NCBI GenBank assembly: GCA_003455275.1
Contig: DMRR01000204.1
Coordinates: 1-17,562, forward strand
Reading direction: 5' to 3'
Source of the DNA: Bacteroidota bacterium
Lineage (GTDB): Bacteria > Bacteroidota > Bacteroidia > Chitinophagales > UBA10324
DNA length: 17,562 nt
Shown piece after piece: positions 8,441 through 16,292 of this stretch; position 1 is the first letter of the stretch; every line of letters starts with the position of its first letter. The notes beneath the pieces are model-generated. The model saw nothing but the letters and a program-made list of their open reading frames with translations. It had not been told where the DNA came from and searched no databases. Made by a program: the position numbers and the translations under genes.

Positions 8441-8472
8441 AAAAGCCCCTCAAAAAAATTTGATGGGCTTTT
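8441..8472. terminator. Bidirectional terminator between smpB and the convergent lipoprotein gene
   Basis: Arms of 14 nt (8441-8454 and 8459-8472) pair with one mismatch around a four-base loop. The GCCC/GGGC core is flanked by T runs on both strands: TTTT on plus, and six T followed by more T-rich sequence on minus. It can end both the pafA-thioesterase-smpB transcript and the opposing lipoprotein transcript. Confidence 0.85.
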
Positions 8473-8492
8473 AAGAAATGTTTCAATAAGAA

Positions 8493-9095
8493 TTAAGGGG
8501 CAACATACGGTTCTAATGTCCATTCTTCGCGAATCACAACTCCATCGGTAAGTCTTGTGTATGTCTTGCGAACTTTCAACTCCTTTTCGCGAAGTTCAAC
8601 TATTTCATAAGATGTTCCGGTTACCTGGTCAACACCATCAGTTAATTCGAGCAGTTGCTTACTATGATAAGAACCTACACCTCCTCCAAATGTCCATAAT
8701 CCTTTAATTATGGTAATGGAATCAGTCCAGGGATATGCAGTTGAATCTGTACATTCAGGAGTTTGAACTGACCAATCTCTATCAACCATCCATGTTTTGG
8801 TAGAGGTCATAGAGTACAATCCATTTTTATCAAATTCCCATACATACTGCTTGTGTTTTGTGTATGTGATAGTCCCAACACAACCAAAGGTGGGAGAAGT
8901 AGTATCTTTTGGAGAAACATTATCAATCAAAGAATCTGCAGTATTAAACAGATAAGTATTTACCAGCCACTTTCCTGTCATTCTTTCCTTACGAGAACGG
9001 AAAGTAAGAAAAGGATCTTCGGGGCCTTTTTTGCAGGCATCGAAAATGATTCCTGATGCAATAACAGCTAATACAATTAAGAGAAGCTTTTTCAT
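8493..9095 (-). CDS. Putative lipoprotein, lipocalin-like, 200 aa
   Basis: Predicted lipoprotein with a short signal peptide (MKKLLLIVLAVIASG) and a lipobox-like IIFDAC ending at C21; Asp at -2 is unusual but the rest fits. The mature N-terminus CKKGPEDPFLTFRSRKERMTGKW resembles a common Bacteroidota lipoprotein family whose members are often described as lipocalin-like; the following part alternates beta strands with a W-x-F-x-x-x-G-x-Y pattern (about 91-98), consistent with a small barrel. No acidic surface-export signal of the S-D/E type follows the cysteine, so location on the inner face of the outer membrane or in the periplasm is as likely as the surface. It has its own promoter candidate and converges on smpB at a shared terminator. 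The molecular function is unknown. Confidence 0.85.
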   Translation of the reverse strand: MKKLLLIVLAVIASGIIFDACKKGPEDPFLTFRSRKERMTGKWLVNTYLFNTADSLIDNVSPKDTTSPTFGCVGTITYTKHKQYVWEFDKNGLYSMTSTKTWMVDRDWSVQTPECTDSTAYPWTDSITIIKGLWTFGGGVGSYHSKQLLELTDGVDQVTGTSYEIVELREKELKVRKTYTRLTDGVVIREEWTLEPYVAP

Positions 9096-9133
9096 GTAAT
9101 TATTGGTTGTTGTTTTTGTTGTTGTGTTGCGGA

Positions 9134-9141
9134 CAAATATA
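9134..9141 (-). promoter_or_regulatory. -7 promoter box (TATATTTG) of the lipoprotein gene
   Basis: On the minus strand TATATTTG is an exact match to TAnnTTTG. Transcription would start near 9127, giving a leader of about 32 bases that is unusually rich in AAC repeats and free of G-rich ribosome-binding sequence, typical of Bacteroidota. A TTTG at the expected -33 distance is missing; only TTTC, several bases too far upstream, is present. Confidence 0.5.
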
Positions 9142-9211
9142 TGTGAAAACTTTTCTCAGATATTGAAACCTGATATTTGGTTGCATGATGATTACATGTT
9201 CAAATTAAAGG

Positions 9212-9877
9212 TCAGTTTGACTTCCCTTCAAGCATCGGAACAAATCTGAAATTGTCAAATAATTCCTCCTTCCATTCTGTTTCATTCACCCTGATAATGC
9301 GCTTCATGGTTTGTATATTTTCACCTACTGGTATTACCAACATGGCGCCGATTTTCATTTGACCAAGAAGTGAATCAGGAACAAAAGGTGCTGCAGCAGT
9401 TACAATTATTTTATCAAATGGTGCATAAAGCGGAAGCCCTGCAAATCCATCTCCATAGAAACACTTGACTGAAGATGAATATCCCAGGTCACTGAGTAGA
9501 ATTTTTGTTTTATCAAAAAGCTTTTTTTGCCTTTCAATAGAAAAAACTTTGGCGCCTAATTGTGCAAGAACCGATGCCTGATAACCGCTTCCGGTTCCTA
9601 CTTCCAACACTTTGTCACCTTTTTTTATCTCCAATAATGATGACTGATAAGCTACAGTGTATGGCTGCGAAATAGTTTGGCCTTCGCCAATTGGGAATGC
9701 ATTATCATCATAAGCCCGCTTAAGAAAAACCGAATCGAAAAAATACAAATGGCGAGGTACCTCATCAATTGCCCTTAAAACATCTTTGTTAGTTATTCCT
9801 CGCTTAGCCACTGCTTCTACCAATTTTTTTCTCATCCCTTTGTGGCGATAAGTATCAAGTTGTTCTTTGTTAATCAT
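9212..9877 (-). CDS. pcm: Protein-L-isoaspartate O-methyltransferase
   Basis: SAM-dependent enzyme that methylates L-isoaspartyl residues in damaged proteins and starts their repair. At 221 residues it has the normal length. Visible motifs: the family-specific GQTISQPYTVA (66-76), which contacts the isoaspartyl substrate, SAM motif I VLEVGTGSGYQASVLA (90-105), the acidic E115 in FSIERQ that should bind the ribose of SAM, motif II around FDKIIVTAAAP (about 154-164) and motif III LLGQMKIGAMLVIPVG. ATG 9877 lies one base after the stop codon of the upstream DUF5916 gene, so translation is probably coupled. No strong terminator was seen between this gene and the next. Confidence 0.97.
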   Translation of the reverse strand: MINKEQLDTYRHKGMRKKLVEAVAKRGITNKDVLRAIDEVPRHLYFFDSVFLKRAYDDNAFPIGEGQTISQPYTVAYQSSLLEIKKGDKVLEVGTGSGYQASVLAQLGAKVFSIERQKKLFDKTKILLSDLGYSSSVKCFYGDGFAGLPLYAPFDKIIVTAAAPFVPDSLLGQMKIGAMLVIPVGENIQTMKRIIRVNETEWKEELFDNFRFVPMLEGKSN

Positions 9878-9878
9878 A

Positions 9879-12119
9879 TTAAATGCTGAACCAGTAATTA
9901 AATTTTAATACCAATGCGCGGTTCTTATTTCCAAAATTATTGGTATCGTAGTTATCTGAATAAACAATATATAAATCGCTGAGCGGTTTAAATCTCCATT
10001 GTAGTCGGCAGTTTATATTAAAGTTTTCTATTTGAGTGTTGTATTGGAGAAATGTGGTCAGGAAAAAATTATTGGTGAATGTAAATTCAAGTTTGGGACC
10101 TATGAGAAACAATTCGAAATCGAGAAATGGTTCAGGGAAATTTAATCGGTTATATGAAAAGGCAGCAGAGAGATTTGCGAACGGCTGAAATCGATAGGTG
10201 ATTGTAGAATTTAGCGTTACTTTTTCTCCATTGTAAAAAGATCCATATTGAAGGTTTACAGTGTAATTAAAAACTTTCCGCAGGTTCGACTTGAAATTGA
10301 ATGTTGAATTAGTGTAAGAATATTTTCCCGGAAGAAAATACAAGGTGTCCTTTGGATTCAGTGAAGTTGCATATTGAAGGTTCAAATCGGTTTTATCAAC
10401 CATCAATTCCAAAATTGCACTGCTTTGAAAATTTATTTGCAAGTTAACCTGGTTGAATAATTCAGTTGGCGAGTAATTGTCTTTGAAATAATCACTGCTA
10501 TAAAATTCAACTTTGAAATTATTGATCATAGATTTCAAAGTTCCTCCCGGGTAAAACTTTCTCGCTACACTTGGCTCCAATCGCCAGTATGAATCTCTGA
10601 TCACCTTTTGGGTTGAAGCATCGTAATTATAAATCCGGGGAGTGAATCCTACATCGGCAAGAAAATTTTTGCCTACATATTCATGATTATATTCCAGCGC
10701 CCACTTTGAATCATTATAAAGAAGGAATGCTGCATGCGAATAGGAGAGGAAACTGCTCACATTGTTATTTGAATACATAAAGAAAAAGACACCTACAACT
10801 TTGTTACTGGCCGAAGCAAGATTGTATTGCAGGCCTCCAACACGATTAAAATTTTTTCTATCATATTCAAAATGATCAAAGCCCTGCCGGTTTACAGCAA
10901 GGAATGCAATATTGGATCGTGCAAAAATTTTTCTTTGATAGGCAATCACGGAATAGTTCTGGCCAATTATGCCTGAACTTCCGATGGAATCATCGGCAGT
11001 TTGAATAGTCATAATTCCGATTCGATCTTTAGGAGAAAACTTTCCGCTCAGTCTTAGTCCGCCTTGAATAGGTATTACATTTCCATTCGACAATCCAATT
11101 TGTCTTGAAAAGAATGGACGAATTTGCCTAAACCCAAACTGACCAAACAAATCGCTGTTCTCTATAAAAAAATTTCTTTTCTCAGGATAAAAAATGTTGT
11201 ATCGTGTAAGGTTGGTTTGTTGTGCATCTACTTCCACTTGTGAGAAATCAGGATTAGCTGTAACATCCAAATTCAGCGAACTGCTTACACCAACTTTTGC
11301 ATCGAGCCCTGCATTTGGTTTTATACTTACTTTATTTCCGTCTGATGATACGGTTCCAATCGAAGTAATTGCATATGGAATCAGGGAAATATTTGTGCCT
11401 GCTTTTACCGGAGGCGAATCCCACATCAGTGTTCCTGTAAATGCCAGCGAACTGGGGTTGTAAGTGCGCGGCACAGGCGCCCAGGTCGAAAGCTCATTTC
11501 TTTTTAAATCATTCCTTATGAAATTAATAAACCACTTGTCAGAATTTGGTTTGTATCGAATACTGTTGAATGGAATGGCGAATTCGCAGGTCCATTTTTC
11601 TTTATTTCTGATTGTTGCAGAAAACCATTTACAATTCCAATCTGTTGTAACACCAAATGCCCCGCCGTTATCTACACTTCCTTCGCGCTGTACATTATAT
11701 GGATTCACTCCGAAATTGAATCCATTGGTTTGGTCAAGGTATGGATCAAGAACCACAGCAAATGCATCGGTAATTGGAAATGAAAAATCGCGCTTGAGAG
11801 ATTGGGTTATGTACTCACCTTCTATTTTGTCATAACAAACAGCGCTTACATAAAAATATTTTTCATCGTATGCAACACGGCATTCAGTTTCTGTTTTGGA
11901 AAATGAAGTATCGTAAGGCAAAACCTCAAAAAAATTATTGGCAACTTCCGCATTCTTCCAGCCGTCATCATTGAGCACGCCATCAATTACAATAGGAGAT
12001 GAAGTTTTATGTATATGCAATAAATATTTTTCCTGAATAGTTTGAGCAGAAATATTTTTCCAAACAAATGCAAGTGAAGAAAAAATTACTGCGAACAGAA
12101 ATAGTTTTCTGAGATTCAT
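9879..12119 (-). CDS. DUF5916 family envelope protein with CBM9-like N-terminal domain
   Basis: Predicted exported protein of 746 residues. ATG 12119 gives a signal peptide (MNLRKLFLF to NISAQ); ATG 12131 four codons upstream is an alternative. After the signal comes a CBM9-like sugar-binding domain (I-D-G-V-L-N-D-D-G-W near 43, R-V-A-Y-D-E-K-Y-F-Y-V near 80, D-A-F-A-V-V-L-D-P near 116, W-x-C-E-F-A-I-P-F). The remainder matches the DUF5916 pattern (P-D-F-S-Q-V-E-V-D-A-Q-Q, L-T-R-Y-N-I-F-Y-P-E-K-R-N-F-F-I-E-N), then a long series of alternating polar and aromatic strands ending in the aromatic tail N-Y-W-F-S-I, which suggests an outer-membrane beta-barrel. The biochemical role of the family is not established; carbohydrate binding or transport is an inference. 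It is followed by pcm after one base. Confidence 0.88.
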   Translation of the reverse strand: MNLRKLFLFAVIFSSLAFVWKNISAQTIQEKYLLHIHKTSSPIVIDGVLNDDGWKNAEVANNFFEVLPYDTSFSKTETECRVAYDEKYFYVSAVCYDKIEGEYITQSLKRDFSFPITDAFAVVLDPYLDQTNGFNFGVNPYNVQREGSVDNGGAFGVTTDWNCKWFSATIRNKEKWTCEFAIPFNSIRYKPNSDKWFINFIRNDLKRNELSTWAPVPRTYNPSSLAFTGTLMWDSPPVKAGTNISLIPYAITSIGTVSSDGNKVSIKPNAGLDAKVGVSSSLNLDVTANPDFSQVEVDAQQTNLTRYNIFYPEKRNFFIENSDLFGQFGFRQIRPFFSRQIGLSNGNVIPIQGGLRLSGKFSPKDRIGIMTIQTADDSIGSSGIIGQNYSVIAYQRKIFARSNIAFLAVNRQGFDHFEYDRKNFNRVGGLQYNLASASNKVVGVFFFMYSNNNVSSFLSYSHAAFLLYNDSKWALEYNHEYVGKNFLADVGFTPRIYNYDASTQKVIRDSYWRLEPSVARKFYPGGTLKSMINNFKVEFYSSDYFKDNYSPTELFNQVNLQINFQSSAILELMVDKTDLNLQYATSLNPKDTLYFLPGKYSYTNSTFNFKSNLRKVFNYTVNLQYGSFYNGEKVTLNSTITYRFQPFANLSAAFSYNRLNFPEPFLDFELFLIGPKLEFTFTNNFFLTTFLQYNTQIENFNINCRLQWRFKPLSDLYIVYSDNYDTNNFGNKNRALVLKFNYWFSI

Positions 12120-12163
12120 TTTCACAAACATAAAATCATGCTTAAGCGATAACCACTTTTCTG

Positions 12164-12181
12164 CCAACAGAAAAATGTTGG
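12164..12181. repeat. Short inverted repeat between the DinB and DUF5916 genes
   Basis: CCAACA and TGTTGG form a 6-bp stem around a six-base A-rich loop (T-rich on minus) in the 70-base gap. Neither strand has a T run after the stem, so it is not a standard terminator. It may be a weak hairpin or a small operator, or chance. Confidence 0.35.
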
Positions 12182-12189
12182 AGTGATAA

Positions 12190-12702
12190 TCAGTGTTTCT
12201 TTAGTTGCCGATTCCTCACAAATTGAATCAGATCTGTAGCCGGAAGAGAGGTGATGCCGGCTTGCCTGAAAAGTGTAACCAATTGCCCGCGGTGATAAGT
12301 ACTGTGATTCATACAATGCAGAATGGATTCAAACATTTTATTGCGGCAGGGTTCACCATTTAAGGTTTTATATTCCATCACTTTTTCTAAAGTCAGAATA
12401 TCGAGGCACGAAGCAAACTCATCAAAAGCGACACTGGTTTCCAAAAACTGATTAAGCAGTTTTTCTCTTGTCCCGCTAAAAAATTTTCCCGGCACTTCAC
12501 CCAAGGGCTCGTCTTGCAATCTCGTTAACCAGATATATTCTGCATCCCAAAGGTGCAAAAATGTTTTCTTGATTGAAGTGAAACTGCTGACGCGCTCCCT
12601 TTCAAATTCATCTAAATCCATCTCAAGGGCTACCTTGCATAATTGAGAGTTAGCCCAAACATTACTTGCAGTACAAAGCTGGATATAGGTGTTAAGTGCC
12701 AT
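12190..12702 (-). CDS. DinB-family (DinB/DfsB-like) putative metal-dependent protein
   Basis: Four-helix-bundle protein of 170 residues from ATG 12702. The DinB metal triad is visible: H50 in FLHLWDAEYIW, and H133 and H137 in NHSTYHRGQL, the classic C-terminal helix motif. Members often are metal-dependent transferases using bacillithiol or similar thiols, or proteins of unknown role; the substrate here cannot be predicted. The start codon is the end of a 19-bp palindrome (see the separate repeat entry), which may regulate its transcription or translation. DUF5916 and pcm follow on the same strand after 70 bases, so an operon is possible but not shown. Confidence 0.88.
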   Translation of the reverse strand: MALNTYIQLCTASNVWANSQLCKVALEMDLDEFERERVSSFTSIKKTFLHLWDAEYIWLTRLQDEPLGEVPGKFFSGTREKLLNQFLETSVAFDEFASCLDILTLEKVMEYKTLNGEPCRNKMFESILHCMNHSTYHRGQLVTLFRQAGITSLPATDLIQFVRNRQLKKH

Positions 12703-12718
12703 TCAGAAATTCTGAATG
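12700..12718. promoter_or_regulatory. 19-bp palindrome covering the DinB start codon
   Basis: Two perfect 9-nt arms (CATTCAGAA and TTCTGAATG) flank one central base. On the minus strand the last three bases are the ATG of the DinB gene. As DNA it is a good candidate operator for a dimeric repressor; as RNA it could form a 7-bp stem with a 5-nt loop that holds the start codon. Neither role is proven. Confidence 0.5.
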
Positions 12719-12765
12719 CTAAAGAAAGCCAAAAAAATCTTTTGTAAACTTTTCTTCTACAATTC

Positions 12766-14025
12766 TTATAGAAAAAGAGTAACAGGGTTTTCTAAATACT
12801 TCTTCAGCGACTGAAGAAACTTAGCACCTGTGGCACCATCCACCACTCTGTGATCGCAGCTTAGTGTAACAGTCATGAAATGTGCAGGTTTCACTTCTTC
12901 TCCTTCAAACACTGCCGACTCACGAATTTTACCAACAGCAAGAATGCATGAGTCAGGAGGATTAATGATGGCAGTAAATTCATCAATATCCATCATACCG
13001 AGATTTGAAATCGTAAATGTGTTACCCTCCCAATCAGATGGTTGAAGTTTTTTCTCTTTTGCTTTGGCTCCAAATGCTTTTGCTTCGGAAGAAATCTGTT
13101 GAAAATTTTTCTGATCTGCGAACTTAATGACCGGAACAAGCAACCCTTCTTCCACGGCCACTGCCATTCCAATATGTATGTGATGATTGTAGCGAATCTT
13201 ATCACCTAACCATGATGAATTTACTTTCGGATTTTCACGAAGAGCTAGTGCGCTGGCTTTTATTACAAAATCATTGATTGAAATTTTTTCCTGCAAATAA
13301 TCATTCAACTGTTTGCGTGCATCCATGGCTTTATCCATAGCAATGTTCATCTTCAGGTAAAAATGTGGTGCACTGAATTTGCTTTCAGCCAAACGGCGGG
13401 CAATAGTTTTCCTCATTTGAGAAACTGGTACCTCCTCATAACTTTCTTTCCCCACCACAACTGGTTGAACTGATTTTTTGCCTGATGAAAGAAATTGTTC
13501 CACATCGTCCTTAATTATCCGGCCTTCAGGTCCGCTGCCTGTGATCTGTGAAATATTTACTCCTGACTCAATGGCAATTTTCTTAGCTAGTGGAGATGCT
13601 TTAATTCTTCCATTTGAAGATTGAGAAACTAAGATTGGAGTAGGTCCGGAAATATTAGATGCCGTTGTTGATGATATCAAAGGTGATTCTGCTGTAGCTT
13701 CAGCTTTCGCCGGATCACTAACTTGTTTATCTTCTTTAGCTGCAGGTGCAATGCTTGCCCCTGCAAGGGCAGTTTTGTAATCTTCGCCTTCTTTGCCGAG
13801 AACTGCAATGACCGAATCTACCGGAACAGCGGCTCCTTTTTCAGCGCCTATATAAAGCAACACGCCATCCTGAAAACTTTCAAATTCCATAACCGCTTTG
13901 TCTGTTTCAATCTCAGCCATCAGGTCGCCGCTCTTCACTTTGTCGCCAACTTTTTTGTGCCATGCAACTATCACTCCTTCCGTCATCGTATCACTCATGC
14001 GGGGCATTCGGATTACTTCAGCCAT
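12766..14025 (-). CDS. Dihydrolipoamide acyltransferase E2 of a 2-oxoacid dehydrogenase (pyruvate dehydrogenase type)
   Basis: E2 core that moves acyl groups from lipoamide to CoA, most likely acetyl in pyruvate dehydrogenase. It has 419 residues from ATG 14025. Domains: one lipoyl domain (1-80) with lipoylated K43 in EIETDKAVMEF; a flexible linker rich in Ala, Ser, Thr and Pro (about 85-140); the peripheral E1/E3-binding domain (about 141-175: SPLAKKIAIESGVNISQI and GSGPEGRIIKDDV); a catalytic domain (about 190-419) with H392 and D396 in DHRVVDG. Many pyruvate dehydrogenase E2 proteins of Bacteroidota have two lipoyl domains, so this shorter form is slightly unusual. No E1 or E3 gene is adjacent. 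Pyruvate rather than a branched-chain substrate is inferred from overall resemblance. The stop is followed by the DinB gene after 63 bases. Confidence 0.93.
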   Translation of the reverse strand: MAEVIRMPRMSDTMTEGVIVAWHKKVGDKVKSGDLMAEIETDKAVMEFESFQDGVLLYIGAEKGAAVPVDSVIAVLGKEGEDYKTALAGASIAPAAKEDKQVSDPAKAEATAESPLISSTTASNISGPTPILVSQSSNGRIKASPLAKKIAIESGVNISQITGSGPEGRIIKDDVEQFLSSGKKSVQPVVVGKESYEEVPVSQMRKTIARRLAESKFSAPHFYLKMNIAMDKAMDARKQLNDYLQEKISINDFVIKASALALRENPKVNSSWLGDKIRYNHHIHIGMAVAVEEGLLVPVIKFADQKNFQQISSEAKAFGAKAKEKKLQPSDWEGNTFTISNLGMMDIDEFTAIINPPDSCILAVGKIRESAVFEGEEVKPAHFMTVTLSCDHRVVDGATGAKFLQSLKKYLENPVTLFL

Positions 14026-14059
14026 AGAAAATGTTTTAGAGAATTTTTTTTTGAGGCGT

Positions 14060-14067
14060 CAAAAATA
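14060..14067 (-). promoter_or_regulatory. -7 promoter box (TATTTTTG) of the E2 gene
   Basis: On the minus strand TATTTTTG is an exact TAnnTTTG match, predicting a leader of about 25-30 bases that is A/T-rich and without a Shine-Dalgarno sequence. A matching -33 TTTG is not visible, so confidence is limited. Confidence 0.4.
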
Positions 14068-14120
14068 ATTGTTCAACACAGGGAAAGAAGGGAACGAAAA
14101 ATAAATTTAGAAAGGCTTTA

Positions 14121-15185
14121 CTAAAAATCCGGACACTCCAGTTTCTTCTTTGCGCTAGGCCTGTTATCAAATTTGAAATCTCGAAACTCTACCACTAGGG
14201 CAAGTTCATGAGTGCCATGTGATGCGCTCCGCAAATCGCTAATAGTTAAATCATAGCTGTAACCAAGTTTGTAAACCACCTGATCCTTGTTATAGTTGTT
14301 ATTGAACCCAAGGTTCACAATGATGGCATCGCTGTGTTTCAAATCAAAAATGTTGAAATATTGATTTCTGTAACTGAGGCCGGCAAAGAGCGGCTGCATC
14401 AGTACATTGAAGGTGGCAATGAATTCGCTCATTGTGCTTTGACTTTCATAAAGCAGCGATGGAGCAAGCATAATTTTATTCCGGCTTACCTCAAACCGAA
14501 CCGGTATTACCGCACTTGCATGTGCAACATAGTTTCGCGGTAAGTGAGAGGTTTGGCCAATAATACTTTCATCAGGTTTTATCAAATGATGAATAGCAAA
14601 ACCAAAAGTGTAAGTAGCAATCAATTGCTTCACACGGTTGCGGTGATTCCCACGAATAAGAGCACCTGCGCTGAAATCAACAAAGGTTGTGTTTTCCTGG
14701 TTAGGTGCGACATTGGCAGTTGGACCAACCACTCCAAACAAAGGATGCAATTGATCACTAAACAGAAGGCGGCTCCAATCAATTCGTTTGCTTACAACTG
14801 AAGTTTGAAACCCGCCCTGAAAAATCCAGTTCTTAGGAGAGAGAATTACACGGTATGAATAAAGCCCGCTGATGCATTGTGTTCGCAGATAACCTTCGCC
14901 TTCATTATCACTCCACGCTGTTAAACCGATACCGCTGCTACTGCTCAGGTCCTGCGCATCAATCGCAAAATTGTAAGTAGGAAACTTGCTGGGAATGCGA
15001 GGCCAAAGGTCACGGTAATTCGCTGTAAGCCGCAGGCCTGAATTGATTCCTGTGAAGGCAGGATTTACATACATCTGGTTGAAATAATGCTGACTCCAGG
15101 TTGGGTCTTGCGCCTTCAATTGATATGAAATAAAAAGAAGAGAAAAAATTGCTGTATAAAAAAATCTTAACGCAAACAATTTCAT
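14121..15185 (-). CDS. PorP/SprF-family type IX secretion outer-membrane protein
   Basis: Outer-membrane beta-barrel of 354 residues. The start is placed at ATG 15185, which gives a signal peptide (MKLFALRFF to YQLKAQ, 26 residues); the frame runs 10 codons further upstream without improving it. The mature N-terminus DPTWSQHYFNQMYVNPAFTG and the next block LRLTANYRDLWP are the family signature, and the tail KKLECPDF resembles the C-x-x-F end common in this family. Members help attach or secrete particular T9SS cargo, and a PorP/SprF gene often follows the gene of a large surface adhesin; here no such adhesin gene is adjacent on the same strand. The gene is divergent from the glycosyltransferase gene. 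Family call is sure; the cargo it serves is unknown. Confidence 0.95.
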   Translation of the reverse strand: MKLFALRFFYTAIFSLLFISYQLKAQDPTWSQHYFNQMYVNPAFTGINSGLRLTANYRDLWPRIPSKFPTYNFAIDAQDLSSSSGIGLTAWSDNEGEGYLRTQCISGLYSYRVILSPKNWIFQGGFQTSVVSKRIDWSRLLFSDQLHPLFGVVGPTANVAPNQENTTFVDFSAGALIRGNHRNRVKQLIATYTFGFAIHHLIKPDESIIGQTSHLPRNYVAHASAVIPVRFEVSRNKIMLAPSLLYESQSTMSEFIATFNVLMQPLFAGLSYRNQYFNIFDLKHSDAIIVNLGFNNNYNKDQVVYKLGYSYDLTISDLRSASHGTHELALVVEFRDFKFDNRPSAKKKLECPDF

Positions 15186-15208
15186 TCGGGAAAAATAATT
15201 CTTGATGA

Positions 15209-15240
15209 TTGGCAATATAAAATCATTACGAGCATCTTTG
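15209..15240 (+). promoter_or_regulatory. Possible promoter of the glycosyltransferase gene
   Basis: TTGG (15209-15212) and CATCTTTG (15233-15240) are about 20 bases apart, close to the TTTG and TAnnTTTG spacing of Bacteroidota promoters, with one mismatch in the -7 box. Transcription would start near 15247, leaving a leader of about 35 bases before the TTG start. The minus-strand porP promoter must lie in the same 96-base gap but was not resolved. Confidence 0.35.
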
Positions 15241-15281
15241 GAAACTTAAACCGACGCAACTATCCAAAATATCTTACAGGT

Positions 15282-16292
15282 TTGAACCGAAAGAAAATTC
15301 TCATTATTCGATTTAGTTCTATTGGTGATATTGTGCTTACATCTCCGGTTATCCGCTGTATAAAAAAACAATTGCCCGATTGCGAGTTGCATTATCTCAC
15401 AAAGAAATCTTTTTCCATTCTGCTCGAATCGAATCCGCACATTGATAAACTTCATCTCTTCGAAGGAAACCTAAAGAAAACAATTGAAGAACTGAAGCAG
15501 GAAAATTTTGATTTCATTATTGATCTTCATAACAACCTCCGAACTTTTCTGATCAAGTATCATCTTGCAATTCCTGTTTCTTCTTTTCGAAAACTGAATT
15601 TTAGAAAGTGGCTGCTCGTGAATTTCAAAATCAATCTTCTTCCTAAAAAACATATTGTTCAGCGCTACTTGCGCACAGCAAAAAAAATAGGAGTGAGGGA
15701 TGATGGAGAAGGGCTGGAATATTTTATTCCGCAGAAAGATAAAATCCGAATAGAAGATTTGCCGCTCACTCACTTGTATGGTTATGCAGCGCTTGCTGTT
15801 GGTGCAAATCATTTCACCAAAAAACTTCCGCATGAAAAACTGAAAGAACTCTGCTCTCAAATTCAGTTTCCGATTGTGGTGATAGGAGGGAAGGAAGATG
15901 CTTTGATTGGGAATGAGTTGGAGAAAATTTTTCCTTTCAAAGTATTTAATGCATGCGGCAAATTCAATTTGAATCAGTCGGCATCACTCATTCAGCAATC
16001 GAAATTTGTAATCACTCACGATACTTCAGCCATGCACATTGCAGCAGCTTTCAAAAAAATTATTCATTCTTATTGGGGAAACACAGTTCCGGCTTTTGGT
16101 ATGTATCCTTATTTCGGAAATGAATATGCAAATGCTTTGCTTTATAAAAATTCATTTCTTCATGAAGTAAAAAATCTTTCATGCCGCCCGTGCAGTAAGA
16201 TTGGATTTGAGAAATGCCCGAAGAAACATTTCAAGTGTATGAACGAGCAGGATTTTTCTGCACTAAAAAATTTTCTGCCGGAGAGAAATTAA
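15282..16292 (+). CDS. Glycosyltransferase family 9 (heptosyltransferase-like)
   Basis: Cytosolic GT-B fold transferase of 336 residues, probably adding a sugar to LPS core or another surface glycan. The start is TTG 15282, because the family N-terminus KKILIIRFSSIGDIVLTSPVI begins three residues later and no ATG is available nearby; D16 matches the position of the catalytic Asp of heptosyltransferases. The C-terminal half shows the donor-binding block VITHDTSAMHIAAAF (243-257). A four-cysteine segment (C301, C304, C312, C319, in the CRPC and KCPKKHFKCM motifs) follows the usual GT9 C-terminal pattern. The donor sugar cannot be read from sequence. The stop overlaps the convergent propeller gene by TTAA. 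Confidence 0.93.
   Translation: MNRKKILIIRFSSIGDIVLTSPVIRCIKKQLPDCELHYLTKKSFSILLESNPHIDKLHLFEGNLKKTIEELKQENFDFIIDLHNNLRTFLIKYHLAIPVSSFRKLNFRKWLLVNFKINLLPKKHIVQRYLRTAKKIGVRDDGEGLEYFIPQKDKIRIEDLPLTHLYGYAALAVGANHFTKKLPHEKLKELCSQIQFPIVVIGGKEDALIGNELEKIFPFKVFNACGKFNLNQSASLIQQSKFVITHDTSAMHIAAAFKKIIHSYWGNTVPAFGMYPYFGNEYANALLYKNSFLHEVKNLSCRPCSKIGFEKCPKKHFKCMNEQDFSALKNFLPERN

Noticed and set aside
10000..11835. Several plus-strand frames within the DUF5916 gene
   Set aside because: They are short antisense frames with low-complexity composition and no recognisable motifs; the minus-strand frame is far longer and carries family signatures.
12125..12132. TATGTTTG promoter-like box directly before the DUF5916 gene
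   Set aside because: It is an exact TAnnTTTG match, but transcription would begin inside the start codon, and the same bases encode an alternative N-terminus (MFVK). No -33 element fits.
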